A stretch of DNA of 64,000 nucleotides from Pyxidicoccus sp. MSG2 (GTDB lineage Bacteria > Myxococcota > Myxococcia > Myxococcales > Myxococcaceae), in NCBI RefSeq assembly GCF_026626705.1, contig NZ_JAPNKC010000001.1, positions 5,208,001-5,272,000 of the forward strand. The letters run 5' to 3'. This document shows positions 35,424-44,699 of the stretch, piece by piece; the stretch's first letter is position 1; the number at the start of each line of letters is the position of its first letter. The position numbers and the translations under genes are program-made. Under the pieces are notes generated by a model that did no database searches, was not told where the DNA came from, and saw only the letters and a list, made by a program, of their open reading frames with translations.

Positions 35424-36434
35424 ATGCGCTCGACCCGCTCTCTGCTTCTCTTCGCGCTCGCCGGACTGGCGGTGCTCGGCGCCGGCTGCAAGCGCGACTC
35501 CGCCGCTGGCAATGCCAACGCCCCGCTGCGGCTGGGCTTCTTCCCCAACATCACCCACGCCCAGGCGCTGGTGGGCAATGCCGAGGACACCTTCAGCTCG
35601 CAGCCCGGTGTGGGACGGCTGGAGGTGAAACAGTTCAACGCCGGCCCCGCCGCCATGGAGGCGCTGGTGGCCGGCTCGTTGGATGTGTCCTACGTGGGCA
35701 GCGGCCCGGCCATCAACACGTTCCTCAAGGCCGGGCGCGAGCTGCGCATCATCTCCGGCGCGGTGAATGGCGGCGCGGTGCTGGTGGTGAAGAGCGCGAA
35801 GTCCGCCGAGGAGCTGAAGGGGAAGAAGCTGGCCACGCCGCAGTTGGGCAACACGCAGGACATCTCCCTGCGCTACTGGCTGAAGCAGAAGGGACTGGTC
35901 ACCAACCTCCAGGGCACCGGCGACGTGCAGATTGTCCCGCTGAGCAACCCGGACATCCTCGGCCAGTTCCTGAACGGCGGCATCGAGGGCGCCTGGGTGC
36001 CCGAGCCGTGGGGCGCGCGCATGGTGGCCGAGGGCGGAGGCCACATCCTCGTGGACGAGCGCGACTTGTGGCCCGACAAGCGCTTCCCCACCACGGTGAT
36101 TGTCACGACGCGCAAGGTGCTGGAGACGCAGCGCCCCCGCGTGGCCGCGCTGCTGCGCGCGCACGTGCAGCTCACCGAGCGGTGGAAGGGTGACAAGGCC
36201 GGCTTCACCACCGCCGTCAACGCCGCCTTCGGCCGGCTCACCCACAAGCCCATGCCCGCGTCCCTCATCCAGGACGCCTTCTCCCGGTTGGAGCCCAGCC
36301 TGGACCCGGTGCCCTCCGCGCTCGCCACCGCCGCGCAGCATGCGAAGGAACTGGGCTTCACCACCGACGCAGACATCAAGGGCCTGGTGGACCTGAGCGT
36401 CCTCGACGAGGTGCGGGGCGCCGCGGCGAAGTGA
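35424..36434 (+). CDS. ABC importer substrate-binding lipoprotein, SsuA-like
   Basis: A 336-residue lipoprotein; the lipobox LGAGC has Cys22. The mature domain is an NMT1/SsuA-type binding protein: LRLGFFPNITHAQALVG, GPAAMEALVAGSLDVSYVGSGPA, GKKLATPQLGNTQDISLRYWL, GGIEGAWVPEPW. The IEGAWVPEPW and QLGNTQD motifs are typical of members that bind aliphatic sulfonates or related anions. It starts 79 bp after the permease, probably in the same operon. No sulfonate monooxygenase gene is nearby, so the ligand stays open. Confidence 0.9.
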   Translation: MRSTRSLLLFALAGLAVLGAGCKRDSAAGNANAPLRLGFFPNITHAQALVGNAEDTFSSQPGVGRLEVKQFNAGPAAMEALVAGSLDVSYVGSGPAINTFLKAGRELRIISGAVNGGAVLVVKSAKSAEELKGKKLATPQLGNTQDISLRYWLKQKGLVTNLQGTGDVQIVPLSNPDILGQFLNGGIEGAWVPEPWGARMVAEGGGHILVDERDLWPDKRFPTTVIVTTRKVLETQRPRVAALLRAHVQLTERWKGDKAGFTTAVNAAFGRLTHKPMPASLIQDAFSRLEPSLDPVPSALATAAQHAKELGFTTDADIKGLVDLSVLDEVRGAAAK

Positions 36435-36441
36435 GGAGGGC

Positions 36442-36527
36442 CCTGCCGGGGCGCTTCGGCCCGGGTGACGCGCGTGACGTCCTCGCGGCGCCACGCCGTC
36501 GCGCGGGGCGCAGGCGGGCCCGGCAGG
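36442..36527 (+). terminator. Long-range inverted repeat after the ABC operon
   Basis: CCTGCCGGG (36442-36450) and CCCGGCAGG (36519-36527) enclose about 68 very GC-rich bases with internal pairing potential, starting 7 bp after the operon's last stop. It could fold into a compact 3' structure. It is not a canonical intrinsic terminator. Confidence 0.35.
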
Positions 36528-36564
36528 TGACTCCGTCCCCGGAGCCGGGGGAGGATGCGCGCCC

Positions 36565-37335
36565 ATGAAGATGGAGCGCGTGGAGGAGACGCTGGAGCGC
36601 ATCGGCCAGGAGGCCGCGCGGGCGCCCGGCGGAGTGCTGGCGTTCGACGGGGACGGCACGCTGTGGAGCGGGGACGTGGGGGACGACCTCTTCCTCGCCC
36701 TGCTGGAGCACGGCGACATCCGCCCGCCAGCGCACGCGGCGCTCCAGCGGCTGGGCGCGGCGCACGGCCTGGCCCCGGGCCTGGAGGCGCGCGAGCTGGC
36801 GCACCGGCTCTTCACCGAGTTCGAGGCGGGGCGCGTCCCGGAGAAGGAAATCTACGAGATGGTGGCGTGGCTGTTCGCCGGCTGGCGCGTGGACGCCGTG
36901 CGAGCGTTCGCCCGCGACGTGGTGGCCCGCCGGGAGGTGAAGCGCCGCCTGCACCCGGAGACGCGCCGCGTGGTGGAGTGGGCACTGGGTCGGGGCATCG
37001 CCTGCTACGTGGTCAGCGCGTCGCCGCTCGCGGTGGTGGAGGCCGCGGTGGTGGAGGTGGGCATCGACCCCGCCAACGTGCTCGCATGCACGCCGCGCGA
37101 GGAGGACGGGACGGTGCTGGCCTCCATCGTCGAGCCCATCCCCTACGCGTCCGGGAAGGTGCACTGCCTGCGCGCCCGCACGGCCCTGCCGCTGTACGCG
37201 GCGTTCGGCGACAACGTGTTCGACTTCGAGCTGCTCGCGGCCGCGCGCGTCCCGGTGGCCATCCGCCCCAAGCCCCGCCTGCGCGCGCGGGCGGCGGAGC
37301 TGCCCTCGCTGGTACAGCTCCACCCGGAGGAGTGA
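36565..37335 (+). CDS. HAD-superfamily phosphatase (phosphoserine phosphatase-like)
   Basis: A 256-residue cytoplasmic enzyme. HAD motif I FDGDGTLWSGD has D28 and D30 (nucleophile and acid), motif II is VVSASPLAVV, motif III Lys is in the KVHCL region, and motif IV is AFGDNVFDFELL. The helical cap between motifs I and II fits the HAD-IB group that includes phosphoserine phosphatases. It follows the ABC operon after a 130-bp structured spacer. Its substrate is unknown, and a metabolic link to the importer is not shown. Confidence 0.87.
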   Translation: MKMERVEETLERIGQEAARAPGGVLAFDGDGTLWSGDVGDDLFLALLEHGDIRPPAHAALQRLGAAHGLAPGLEARELAHRLFTEFEAGRVPEKEIYEMVAWLFAGWRVDAVRAFARDVVARREVKRRLHPETRRVVEWALGRGIACYVVSASPLAVVEAAVVEVGIDPANVLACTPREEDGTVLASIVEPIPYASGKVHCLRARTALPLYAAFGDNVFDFELLAAARVPVAIRPKPRLRARAAELPSLVQLHPEE

Positions 37336-37342
37336 CGCCGGC

Positions 37343-37828
37343 TCAGCCCTTGTCCGGGACTTCACCCGCGAGCGACAGCGCCACGTTCTCTGTCGTGTTC
37401 TCCACCTGGTAGGTGGCAACCACCAGCTGGCCCTTCTCGGGCGCCTTGCGAATCTGGAGGGCGCTCAGGTCCAGCGGCACCACGGCGCCAACCTCGGTCT
37501 CCACGTAGAGGACCTGGCCGTTGAGCTTCACCACCTCCCCGGACAGCTGGCGCATCCGGTCCTGGTCCGGTGTCACGCGCCGCACCGGCATGCCCGAGAC
37601 GCCATTGAGGCTCACCGCCAGGCCCTGGCCCTGGTGGGCGGAGTCGACGAAGGGGTCCTGGATGCCCGTGCGGCCGTTGACAGTCTGGTCCTGGATGCTG
37701 TCGCGCTTGACCTCCTCCGTGGGCTGGCTGGGTTCGTTGGCCTGGCTGGCCATGGGTATCACCAGCGCTGTCAGCGAGGAGGCCGCCAACGCGAGGCCGC
37801 GCCACCTCCTGGGAATCATCCGCATCAT
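37343..37828 (-). CDS. Exported protein of unknown function
   Basis: The ATG at 37828 opens 161 residues with a signal peptide (about residues 1-30, ending near SQANE). The mature part contains VTPDQDRMRQLSGEVVKLNGQVLYVETEVGAVVPLDLSALQI, the pattern of a small OB- or SH3-like beta barrel (DUF5666-like in style), and a C-terminal QVENTTENVALSL. It converges with the HAD gene (7 bp between ends). Probably periplasmic. Confidence 0.65.
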   Translation of the reverse strand: MMRMIPRRWRGLALAASSLTALVIPMASQANEPSQPTEEVKRDSIQDQTVNGRTGIQDPFVDSAHQGQGLAVSLNGVSGMPVRRVTPDQDRMRQLSGEVVKLNGQVLYVETEVGAVVPLDLSALQIRKAPEKGQLVVATYQVENTTENVALSLAGEVPDKG

Positions 37829-38246
37829 GGTCCTGCTCCGGGCTCGGGGGTCCTTCGACCCGTTCCCCTGAAGCTAGGGGCCCGGAGGCCCCGTGCGGAC
37901 CGGGGGTGCCAGCAGCGGACGCACCGAAGGCCGTGCCACGCTCCGCGCACCGGGCCTCCGCTCACGTCGCGTGGCCGCCGTCGGGACGGTGCATCGCACC
38001 ACCGGGCTCACGGGCTTCACGCGGCCGGGGGAGGACATGCGGTGGAGGCACGCCCCACGTGTCCGCCCGCACCGCTCGACTGCATGCTCGCGGTGCGGAC
38101 TCAGCATTCGAGTGTTCACCCCGTGAAGCCCAACACCCCATGGCGCCGGGAAAGGGCTAGGGTGGGCTGTCCGGCACGGCTCCACCGCGAGCGCCCGGAC
38201 TCATCCACCGCCTCCTGCTGGGGGCGGCCATACGCAGGGGCCGCAC
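37829..38246. other. 418-bp divergent spacer without a recognised gene
   Basis: It lies between the exported protein and the NYN gene and must hold both promoters. Inverted repeats are GGGGCC/GGCCCC at 37877-37892 and CCGCACCGC/GCGGTGCGG at 38067-38098, the latter with a 14-nt loop containing TGCATGC. No conserved promoter was recognised. Confidence 0.45.
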
Positions 38247-39224
38247 GTGAACGGTCGCACCGAAGAACACCGCATCGCCCTCTTCATCGATTTCGAGAAC
38301 CTGGTCACCAACACCGGTATCAACTCCGCGAGCTTCGACCTGCAGCCGTCGCTCGACCGCCTTCTGGAGAAGGGCAAGGTCGTCTACCGCCGCGCGTACT
38401 GCGACTGGTCCCGCTTCGCCGAGGCCAAGATTCGCCTGCACGAGTTCGGCGTGGAGCTGCTGGACGTCCCGCCCTCCACGCGCGCCGGGAAGAATGGCGC
38501 GGACATGCGCCTGGTCATCGACGCGCTGGAGCTGTGCTACGCGCGCGAGAGCATCGACACCTTCGTCATCGGCTCCGGGGACAGCGACTTCTGCCCGCTG
38601 GCCTACAAGCTGCGCGAGAATGGCCGCACCGTCATCGGGCTCGCGGTGAAGGAGTCCACGTCCCCCCTCTTCGTGAAGGCGTGTGACGAGTTCATCTACC
38701 TGCGCCCGCGCCAGTCGCGCTCCGAAAAGGGAGACAAGGACAAGGGCCGGCAGAGCGTGGTCGCCGAGGAGCCGGGGCACGGCAAGCGCGGCGGCCGCCA
38801 TGGCCGCGGCGAGCGCGGAGGCAAGGCCGAGGCGGCGCAGCCCGCGCAGGCCGCGAAGGGCCAGGCGCGCACGGAGGTGCCGGACATCGCCCGCGAGGTG
38901 GTGCAGAGCATGCTCGCGCGCGCGACGGGGCCGCTGAATCCGTCGCTCATCAAGGAAGCCATCGTCCGCAAGGAGCCGGACTTCGACGAGCGCGAGCACG
39001 GCTTCTCCACCTTCGCCCGGCTGCTGGCCGCGCTGGAGCAGGAAGGGCTCTTGCGCCGCATCCAGCAGGGTCGCCAGTGGTACGTGGTGGCCGCGGACTC
39101 GGACCTCGCCGCGGCCCCCAGCAGCGGCCACGGCGAGGGCAAGGGCAAGAAGCGCCAGGCCCACGTCGAGGAGGACGAGGAGCTCGAGTCCTACCCGGAC
39201 CCGGACGAGGACGAGGGCGTCTAG
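38247..39224 (+). CDS. NYN-domain ribonuclease-like protein with OST-HTH/LOTUS domain
   Basis: A GTG at 38247 gives 325 residues. Residues about 8-150 are a NYN (PIN-like, LabA/DUF88) domain with acidic metal-site motifs FIDFEN (D15), NGADMRLVIDALE and GSGDSDFCPLAYKLRENG. A basic Lys/Arg/Gly-rich linker (about 152-210) precedes an OST-HTH/LOTUS-type winged helix (about 215-290: LNPSLIKEAIVRKEPDFDEREHG, LLAALEQEGLLRRIQQGRQWYV). An acidic tail (EEDEELESYPDPDEDEG) follows. NYN domains cut RNA and LOTUS domains bind structured RNA, so a role in RNA turnover is the best guess. Confidence 0.9.
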   Translation: MNGRTEEHRIALFIDFENLVTNTGINSASFDLQPSLDRLLEKGKVVYRRAYCDWSRFAEAKIRLHEFGVELLDVPPSTRAGKNGADMRLVIDALELCYARESIDTFVIGSGDSDFCPLAYKLRENGRTVIGLAVKESTSPLFVKACDEFIYLRPRQSRSEKGDKDKGRQSVVAEEPGHGKRGGRHGRGERGGKAEAAQPAQAAKGQARTEVPDIAREVVQSMLARATGPLNPSLIKEAIVRKEPDFDEREHGFSTFARLLAALEQEGLLRRIQQGRQWYVVAADSDLAAAPSSGHGEGKGKKRQAHVEEDEELESYPDPDEDEGV

Positions 39225-39242
39225 CGCCCCCGCGCAGTGACA

Positions 39243-39266
39243 TTCCGCGCCACATCCGGCGCGGAA
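39243..39266 (+). terminator. 9-bp-stem hairpin after the NYN gene
   Basis: TTCCGCGCC and GGCGCGGAA pair perfectly around ACATCC, 18 bp after the stop. A T-rich stretch (TTACTTTTCTTTCGTGTTT) follows 15-35 bp later. Good intrinsic terminator candidate. Confidence 0.6.
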
Positions 39267-39317
39267 CTGTGGCGTCCTGAGTTACTTTTCTTTCGTGTTT
39301 CCCCAGGAAGTGCCGTC

Positions 39318-39333
39318 TGGCACGGGTTCTGCT
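39318..39333 (+). promoter_or_regulatory. Sigma-54-type promoter for the M36 protease gene
   Basis: TGGCACGGGTTCTGCT matches the -24/-12 consensus TGGCACG-N4-TTGCW at every specified position except one (C for the first T of TTGC). The predicted start near 39345 leaves a leader of about 57 nt before the ATG at 39402. Confidence 0.65.
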
Positions 39334-39401
39334 CACGGGCTGGCGCCGGCTTTTCGCATGAGCCGGCACACACCCCCGCAGAGCCGCTGGAAGGAGACAC
39401 C

Positions 39402-42374
39402 ATGTCGTTGGGTCTTTATCGCAGGCGCCTGTTCCAGGCGCTGGTCGTCACGGGCACCCTCACGGCCCCGCTGGCGTTGGGCGCCGCGCAGGAGCAGGAC
39501 GGCACCCGCCACTTCGATGCTCGCGTCACCTACAACACCGGCGTCAAGCGCACCCTCTCCGCCGCCCAGTTGAGCCGGGCCGCCGAGCTGCGCAAGAGCA
39601 TGCCGGACCTCCGCGTGGAGCAGGACCCGGCCCTCGGCATCGTCCGCTCCCTCACCAACCCCGTGGGCGCCCTCTCCGCGCCGCGCAGCGGCGATGCGCT
39701 CGCCATCGGCCTCGACTTCGTCCAGTCCCAGCGCGAGCTGCTCGGCCTGGAGCTGGAGGACCTGGCCAACCTGGAGGTCGTCGACCGCGTCTACTCGCGC
39801 ATCAGCGGCATCACCAACCTCTACCTGCGCCAGACGTACCGGGGCGTGCCCGTCTACAACGGGCAGCTGCAGATCAACGTGGACGCCGAGGGCCGCGTCC
39901 TCGGCGTGCACAGCGACTTCCTGCCGTCGCTCTCCCGGACGCTCACCAGCGCGCAGCCGCGCCTGGGTGCCGGTGAGGCCGTGGCCGGCGCCGCGCGCCA
40001 CCTGGGCCTGAAGCTGGCCGCCACGCCCCGCGAGCTCCGCACGGAGCTGGGGCCGCGCCAGAGCACGCAGGTGGACAACGCCGGAGTCTCTACCGAGCCC
40101 ATCAACGCGCAGCTCGCCGTGCTGCCGGTGCGCTCCGGCGAGGCCCGCCTCGTCTGGAACTTCCTGGTCCACACCGCGGACTCGCAGCACGTCTACGACA
40201 TGACGGTGGACGCCAGCACCGGCGAGGTCTGGACGCGCGTGGACCACGTGGCCTCGGACACGTACAAGGTCTACCCGCGCCCCGTGGAGAGCCCCAACCA
40301 CACCACGCCGCTGCCGCCCGCGGACGGCCGGGTCATCCTGACCAACCCCGCCAACGCCATCGCCTCGCCCTTCGGCTGGCATGACACCAACGGCGTCGCC
40401 GGGGCCGAGTTCACCATCCACCGCGGCAACAACGTCCACGCGTACGACGACATCAACAACGACAACCTGCCGCCCACCACCGAGCCGAACTGCGGCAGCG
40501 TCCTCAACTGCAACTTCGCCATCAACCTCCTCGGCGCGCCCAACACGTACACCCCGGCGGCCGTGACGAACCTGTTCTACTGGAACAACATCATCCACGA
40601 CATCCAGTACCAGTACGGGTTCGACGAGGTGTCCGGCAACTTCCAGGTCAACAACTACGGCAACGGCGGCCTGGGCAACGACGACGTGCGTGCGGAGGCC
40701 CAGGACGGCGGTGGCATGAACAATGCCAACTTCTTCACGCCCGTCGACGGCCAGCGCCCGCGCATGCAGATGTACCTGTGGAACGGCGGCTCGCCGTTCC
40801 GGGACGGAGACCTGGACTCGGGCATCATCGTCCACGAGTACGGCCACGGCATCTCCAACCGCCTCGTCGGCGGCCCCATGAACGTGTCGTGCCTCGGCAA
40901 CGTGCAGCAGCCGGGCGAGGGCATCAGCGACTTCCTCGCGCTCATGTACACCGCGAAGACCGGGGACACCGGCCCGCAGAAGCGCGGCATCGGCACGTAC
41001 GCGCTGTTCCAGCCCATCACGGGCAACGGCATCCGTGCCCAGCCGTACAGCACCAACCCGGCCCTCAACACGTGGACGTACCAGAGCCTCACGGCCATGT
41101 CCGGCCCGCACGCGGTGGGCCAGGTCTTCGCGCAGGCCATGTGGGAGGCGTACTGGGCGCTGGTGGACCGCTGGGGCTTCAGCACCAACCTGTACGGTGC
41201 CACCGGCAGCGCCGGCAACCAGCGCATGATGCTGTACTTCACGCAGGGCCTGAAGAACACGCCGTGCAGCCCGACCTTCACGCAGGTGCGTGACGGCATC
41301 ATCGCGGCGGCCACCACCCTGCACAGCGGCGAGGACGTCTGCCGCCTGTGGACGGCCTTCGCCGGCTTCGGCCTGGGCGTGGACGCCGTCTCCGGTGGCC
41401 CCAACACCACCGCCGTCACCAACGGCTTCAACGTGCCCACCGCCTGCCGCACCGACGTGTGGGGCAAGGACAAGCCGTGGGACACCGGCCTGCAGCCGGA
41501 CCCCGCCACCGCGGGCAACGTGATGTGGGAGAGCGAGGACATCTGGGTCCGCACCTCGACGGTCAACGGCCCGCACCAGAACCCGGAGTTCGGCCAGACG
41601 AACTACGTGCACGTGCGCGTGCGCAACCGCAGCACCACCGTCGCGGCCCACAACGTCGTCGTGAAGGCGTACGGCACCAACGCCGCCACCAGCACCTCGT
41701 GGCAGAGCCTGTGGACGGACATCGGCCAGGCCACGGTGGTGTACCTCCCGCCGGGCGGCATCACCGAGGTCGTCATCCCCTGGAACCCGCCCTTCGTCGG
41801 CCACTACTGCCTGCTGTCGCGCCTCGTCACGCCGCAGGACCCGATGACCTTCGTCGAGACGTCGGACCCCAACTACAACACGCGCTACAACAACAACATC
41901 TTCTGGCGGAACACCAACATCGTGAACCTGCTGCCCTTCGGCTTCGTGGACGTGCGCTTCATCCTGCGCAACGTGCTGCGTGAGCCGCGGATGTTCAACG
42001 TGCGCTTCCTCGAGCAGAACGCGGTGGCCGGCCAGGAGCCCTTCCTCGCCCGTGGCCGCGTGACGGTGGACCTGGGCCAGGAGCTGACGCAGGTGTGGAA
42101 GGCGGCCGGCGGCCGCGCCGAGGGCGTCCAGCAGGTGGGCGAGACGCAGTTCGTGATTGCGGACCCGACGAAGGCCTACTTCGCCATCCCGCTGCAGGGG
42201 GAGCAGGAGTTCGAGGTGAAGATGAACATCACCGACCTCAAGCCCGCCAAGGACCCGCAGGGCGCTTACGTTGAGTACACCTTCGGCGTCGTCCAGGAGG
42301 ACCCGCAGGTGAAGGAGGGTGAGAACCCGAACGTGGGCGGCGTGACGTACTACCTGCAGGCCGGGCCGCAGTAG
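39402..42374 (+). CDS. Secreted M36 (fungalysin-type) metalloprotease
   Basis: The ATG at 39402 follows GGAAGGAG and gives 990 residues. A signal peptide ends near residue 30. An FTP-type propeptide (about 55-290: YLRQTYRGVPVYNGQL, VWNFLVHT) acts as inhibitor and chaperone in this family. The zinc site is HEYGH (H478, E479, H482) with the distal Glu E506 in GEGISDFLAL, all intact. A C-terminal region of about 300 residues with two beta-sandwich-like parts (EDIWVRTSTVNGPHQ, LRNVLREPRMFNVRF) probably aids secretion or binding. The protease likely helps digest prey or matrix protein. A sigma-54-type promoter precedes it and a strong hairpin follows. Confidence 0.93.
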   Translation: MSLGLYRRRLFQALVVTGTLTAPLALGAAQEQDGTRHFDARVTYNTGVKRTLSAAQLSRAAELRKSMPDLRVEQDPALGIVRSLTNPVGALSAPRSGDALAIGLDFVQSQRELLGLELEDLANLEVVDRVYSRISGITNLYLRQTYRGVPVYNGQLQINVDAEGRVLGVHSDFLPSLSRTLTSAQPRLGAGEAVAGAARHLGLKLAATPRELRTELGPRQSTQVDNAGVSTEPINAQLAVLPVRSGEARLVWNFLVHTADSQHVYDMTVDASTGEVWTRVDHVASDTYKVYPRPVESPNHTTPLPPADGRVILTNPANAIASPFGWHDTNGVAGAEFTIHRGNNVHAYDDINNDNLPPTTEPNCGSVLNCNFAINLLGAPNTYTPAAVTNLFYWNNIIHDIQYQYGFDEVSGNFQVNNYGNGGLGNDDVRAEAQDGGGMNNANFFTPVDGQRPRMQMYLWNGGSPFRDGDLDSGIIVHEYGHGISNRLVGGPMNVSCLGNVQQPGEGISDFLALMYTAKTGDTGPQKRGIGTYALFQPITGNGIRAQPYSTNPALNTWTYQSLTAMSGPHAVGQVFAQAMWEAYWALVDRWGFSTNLYGATGSAGNQRMMLYFTQGLKNTPCSPTFTQVRDGIIAAATTLHSGEDVCRLWTAFAGFGLGVDAVSGGPNTTAVTNGFNVPTACRTDVWGKDKPWDTGLQPDPATAGNVMWESEDIWVRTSTVNGPHQNPEFGQTNYVHVRVRNRSTTVAAHNVVVKAYGTNAATSTSWQSLWTDIGQATVVYLPPGGITEVVIPWNPPFVGHYCLLSRLVTPQDPMTFVETSDPNYNTRYNNNIFWRNTNIVNLLPFGFVDVRFILRNVLREPRMFNVRFLEQNAVAGQEPFLARGRVTVDLGQELTQVWKAAGGRAEGVQQVGETQFVIADPTKAYFAIPLQGEQEFEVKMNITDLKPAKDPQGAYVEYTFGVVQEDPQVKEGENPNVGGVTYYLQAGPQ

Positions 42375-42404
42375 TCCCGCGCGGCCGTCGCACCTGATTC
42401 ACAC

Positions 42405-42440
42405 CGGGCCGGGTGGTGCCTTTCGAGGCCACCCGGCCCG
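42405..42440. terminator. Bidirectional 12-bp-stem terminator between convergent genes
   Basis: CGGGCCGGGTGG and CCACCCGGCCCG pair perfectly around a 12-nt loop, 31 bp after the protease stop and 9 bp from the end of the opposing gene. TCGTGTCTTC follows on the plus strand. Confidence 0.6.
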
Positions 42441-42448
42441 TCGTGTCT

Positions 42449-44485
42449 TCAGCCCCCGCGAGGCGTGGTGGACTCGTGCAGGTGCTCGAGGAACTCGGGC
42501 AGCAGGCTGGCGGAGATGACCCACAGCTTGCCCTCGCCCAGGTCTGCCAGCGCGGCGCGCTCGACGTACACCACGCACTCCGACTCCACGTAGTGCACGA
42601 ACACCTTGCGGCCCCGCGCGCGGTACCAGTCCGCCGCGCGCGCCAGCAGCGCCAGCATGGCGTCCTGCGCCTCGGGCAGCGTGTCGTCGATGAGCGGCAC
42701 CAGCCGCACGCCGTCCAGCACGTTGAAGAGGTTGAGCCCCGGCTCCGCGGACTCCACCACCGCCAGCGCCACCGGCTTGCCGCCATGCCGCGCCACGAAC
42801 AGCTCGCGCTCACGGCCCAGGCCCGCCTCGCCCCACTTCTCGCGCGGGCCCGCCAGGTCGAAGCGCTCCGGCACCAGGTCCAGGGCCTCGCGGTAGGCCA
42901 CCGGGCGCGTGCTCGATACCTGCTCGAAGAAGCGCGTGCGCTCCTCGGCGGTGGGCGAGCCCACGTCGATGCCCACGGGCACTTCCCAGGGCCGCTCCAC
43001 CTCGCCCTCCATGAGGCGGAAGGGCACGAGGCACGTCTGGCCGGTGTGCTCGTACCAGGTGGCGAAGTCGAACTTGGTGAAGCGCACCCACCGCACGTTC
43101 GCCTCGCAGAAGGCGAAGAACCACTTCACGTCCGGGTCCACCTGCGTGGGCTCGTAGCCGCGCAGGTAGATGTCGCGCAGCGCTTCACGCGCGGAGGCGC
43201 GGGTGCCCGGCACCTGCTGCCGCGCGAGCTGGTGCGCCATCCAACTGCTTTCATACGGCTTGGACACCGACACCGTGGCTTCCAGCGCGTCGCCGGCCGG
43301 GCGCACCACGCGGTAGCCCAGGTGCGTGCGGCCCTCCAGCCGGGCCTGCGTCGCGTCGAACGTGGGGCGCAGGTCCTCGAAGTCCTCGGGCGACTTGCCC
43401 GGCAGCCGGAAGTAGCCGGAGCGCTCGAAGAGGCTCCACGTGGCGTCGCTCCAGTCGCCCTCCACCTTCGTGGTGGGGTGCATCTGCGCCTCCACCAGCG
43501 CGCGCCAGGCGCGGGCGCCCGCCCCGTCCAGCGGACGCACGGACATGCCGCAGCGGCGGCCGGTGGACGTGCTGGAGATGTTGCGCACCTCGGCGCGCAG
43601 GCGCACGGGCGGCAGACCCTCCATGGAGACCTCGAGCACCGACTGGCGCAGGCCCGGGTACAGCAGGTCCTCGCCCGGCTCGGTGATGAAGGCGAGGCCC
43701 TCATAGGAGAGGTCCAGCACCGGGCGGCGCACGTGCACCTGCGGCCACAGCGAGTGGTCGAACGACAGCGTGCACGGGCTGCTCGGCGTGGCGCGGCGCA
43801 GCCAGCGGTGGCGGTAGCGCACCAATTCCTTCGGCGCCGGCACCACCACCAGGCCCGCCGTCTCACGCGCCTCGCGCACCTCCACGTGAACCACGCTGCT
43901 GTAGCCGAAGGCCTCCAGCACGAAGGGAGCGGCGGGAGCCGGGCCGTCGAAGCGCCAGCCCATCTGGCCCTCGTGCACGTCGAAGAAGACCGCCGTCACC
44001 GTCTGCTGGCGCCCGTCCGGCAGCCGCGCCACGCCGCGCGCCTGCCGCGCCGCGAGCGCGTCGCAGATGCGCGCCACGCGGTCCGGATGGTCGATGCTCT
44101 CGCGCCACACCGGCCGCGTCTCCGGCGGCAGCAGCAGGCCGTTGTCGCGCAGCGCCTCCAGCACGGAGACGATGCGGCGGCCCGCGGCCAGCGGCGGCGC
44201 GACGAAGCGCAGGCCCACCTCGGGCGTGCCGCGCACGTCCATGACCTCGGCGTCCAGCGCCGTGGCCCAACGCTCGCCGTGCCCGAGCACCACCGACACG
44301 GCCTGCCCCGGCGCCAGCGCCGGCTGCGAGGCGAGCTGCAGCGTCAGGTGCTCCAAGGAGAGCTGCACCAGCCGGCCCGGCGCGTGACGGTTGCCGAACG
44401 ACGCGACCGCCGTCAGCTCCGTCCCCATCCGGTAGCCGAGCACCGACTCCCGGCCGCCCATCTCATCCAGCGTGTCAGCCTGCAT
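42449..44485 (-). CDS. Large PilZ-domain protein
   Basis: The ATG at 44485 after GGAG gives 678 residues without a signal peptide. Two PilZ-like regions are visible: an N-terminal one (about 15-110: LVQLSLEHLTLQLA, GTPEVGLRFVAPP) and a second (about 225-340: RRATPSSPCTLSF, LDLSYEGLAFI, GRRCGMSVRPL). Neither carries a textbook RxxxR plus DxSxxG pair, so c-di-GMP binding is uncertain. The C-terminal half (HLGYRVVRPAGDALEATVSVS, FVARHGGKPVALAVVES, YRARGRKVFVHYVE) looks like an acyltransferase-type (GNAT-like) fold. A regulatory or surface-motility role is possible but not shown. Confidence 0.7.
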   Translation of the reverse strand: MQADTLDEMGGRESVLGYRMGTELTAVASFGNRHAPGRLVQLSLEHLTLQLASQPALAPGQAVSVVLGHGERWATALDAEVMDVRGTPEVGLRFVAPPLAAGRRIVSVLEALRDNGLLLPPETRPVWRESIDHPDRVARICDALAARQARGVARLPDGRQQTVTAVFFDVHEGQMGWRFDGPAPAAPFVLEAFGYSSVVHVEVREARETAGLVVVPAPKELVRYRHRWLRRATPSSPCTLSFDHSLWPQVHVRRPVLDLSYEGLAFITEPGEDLLYPGLRQSVLEVSMEGLPPVRLRAEVRNISSTSTGRRCGMSVRPLDGAGARAWRALVEAQMHPTTKVEGDWSDATWSLFERSGYFRLPGKSPEDFEDLRPTFDATQARLEGRTHLGYRVVRPAGDALEATVSVSKPYESSWMAHQLARQQVPGTRASAREALRDIYLRGYEPTQVDPDVKWFFAFCEANVRWVRFTKFDFATWYEHTGQTCLVPFRLMEGEVERPWEVPVGIDVGSPTAEERTRFFEQVSSTRPVAYREALDLVPERFDLAGPREKWGEAGLGRERELFVARHGGKPVALAVVESAEPGLNLFNVLDGVRLVPLIDDTLPEAQDAMLALLARAADWYRARGRKVFVHYVESECVVYVERAALADLGEGKLWVISASLLPEFLEHLHESTTPRGG

Positions 44486-44699
44486 GACAGCTCCGTTGTT
44501 GAATGACGCCGACGATACAGCTTCACGCGAAAAGAGTCAGTCCCACTGAAAGTACGAGCCCTGGAGTACGAGAGCGTGGGGCGTGGTTGTGGGGAGCCTG
44601 CACACGGATGAACCGTGAAGAACTCGGTCTCCGGGACAGTCGTCGTCAAGTGACGTTGCGAGTGTCTCACAACCGCCGCTCACAACACGGCGGATTGCC

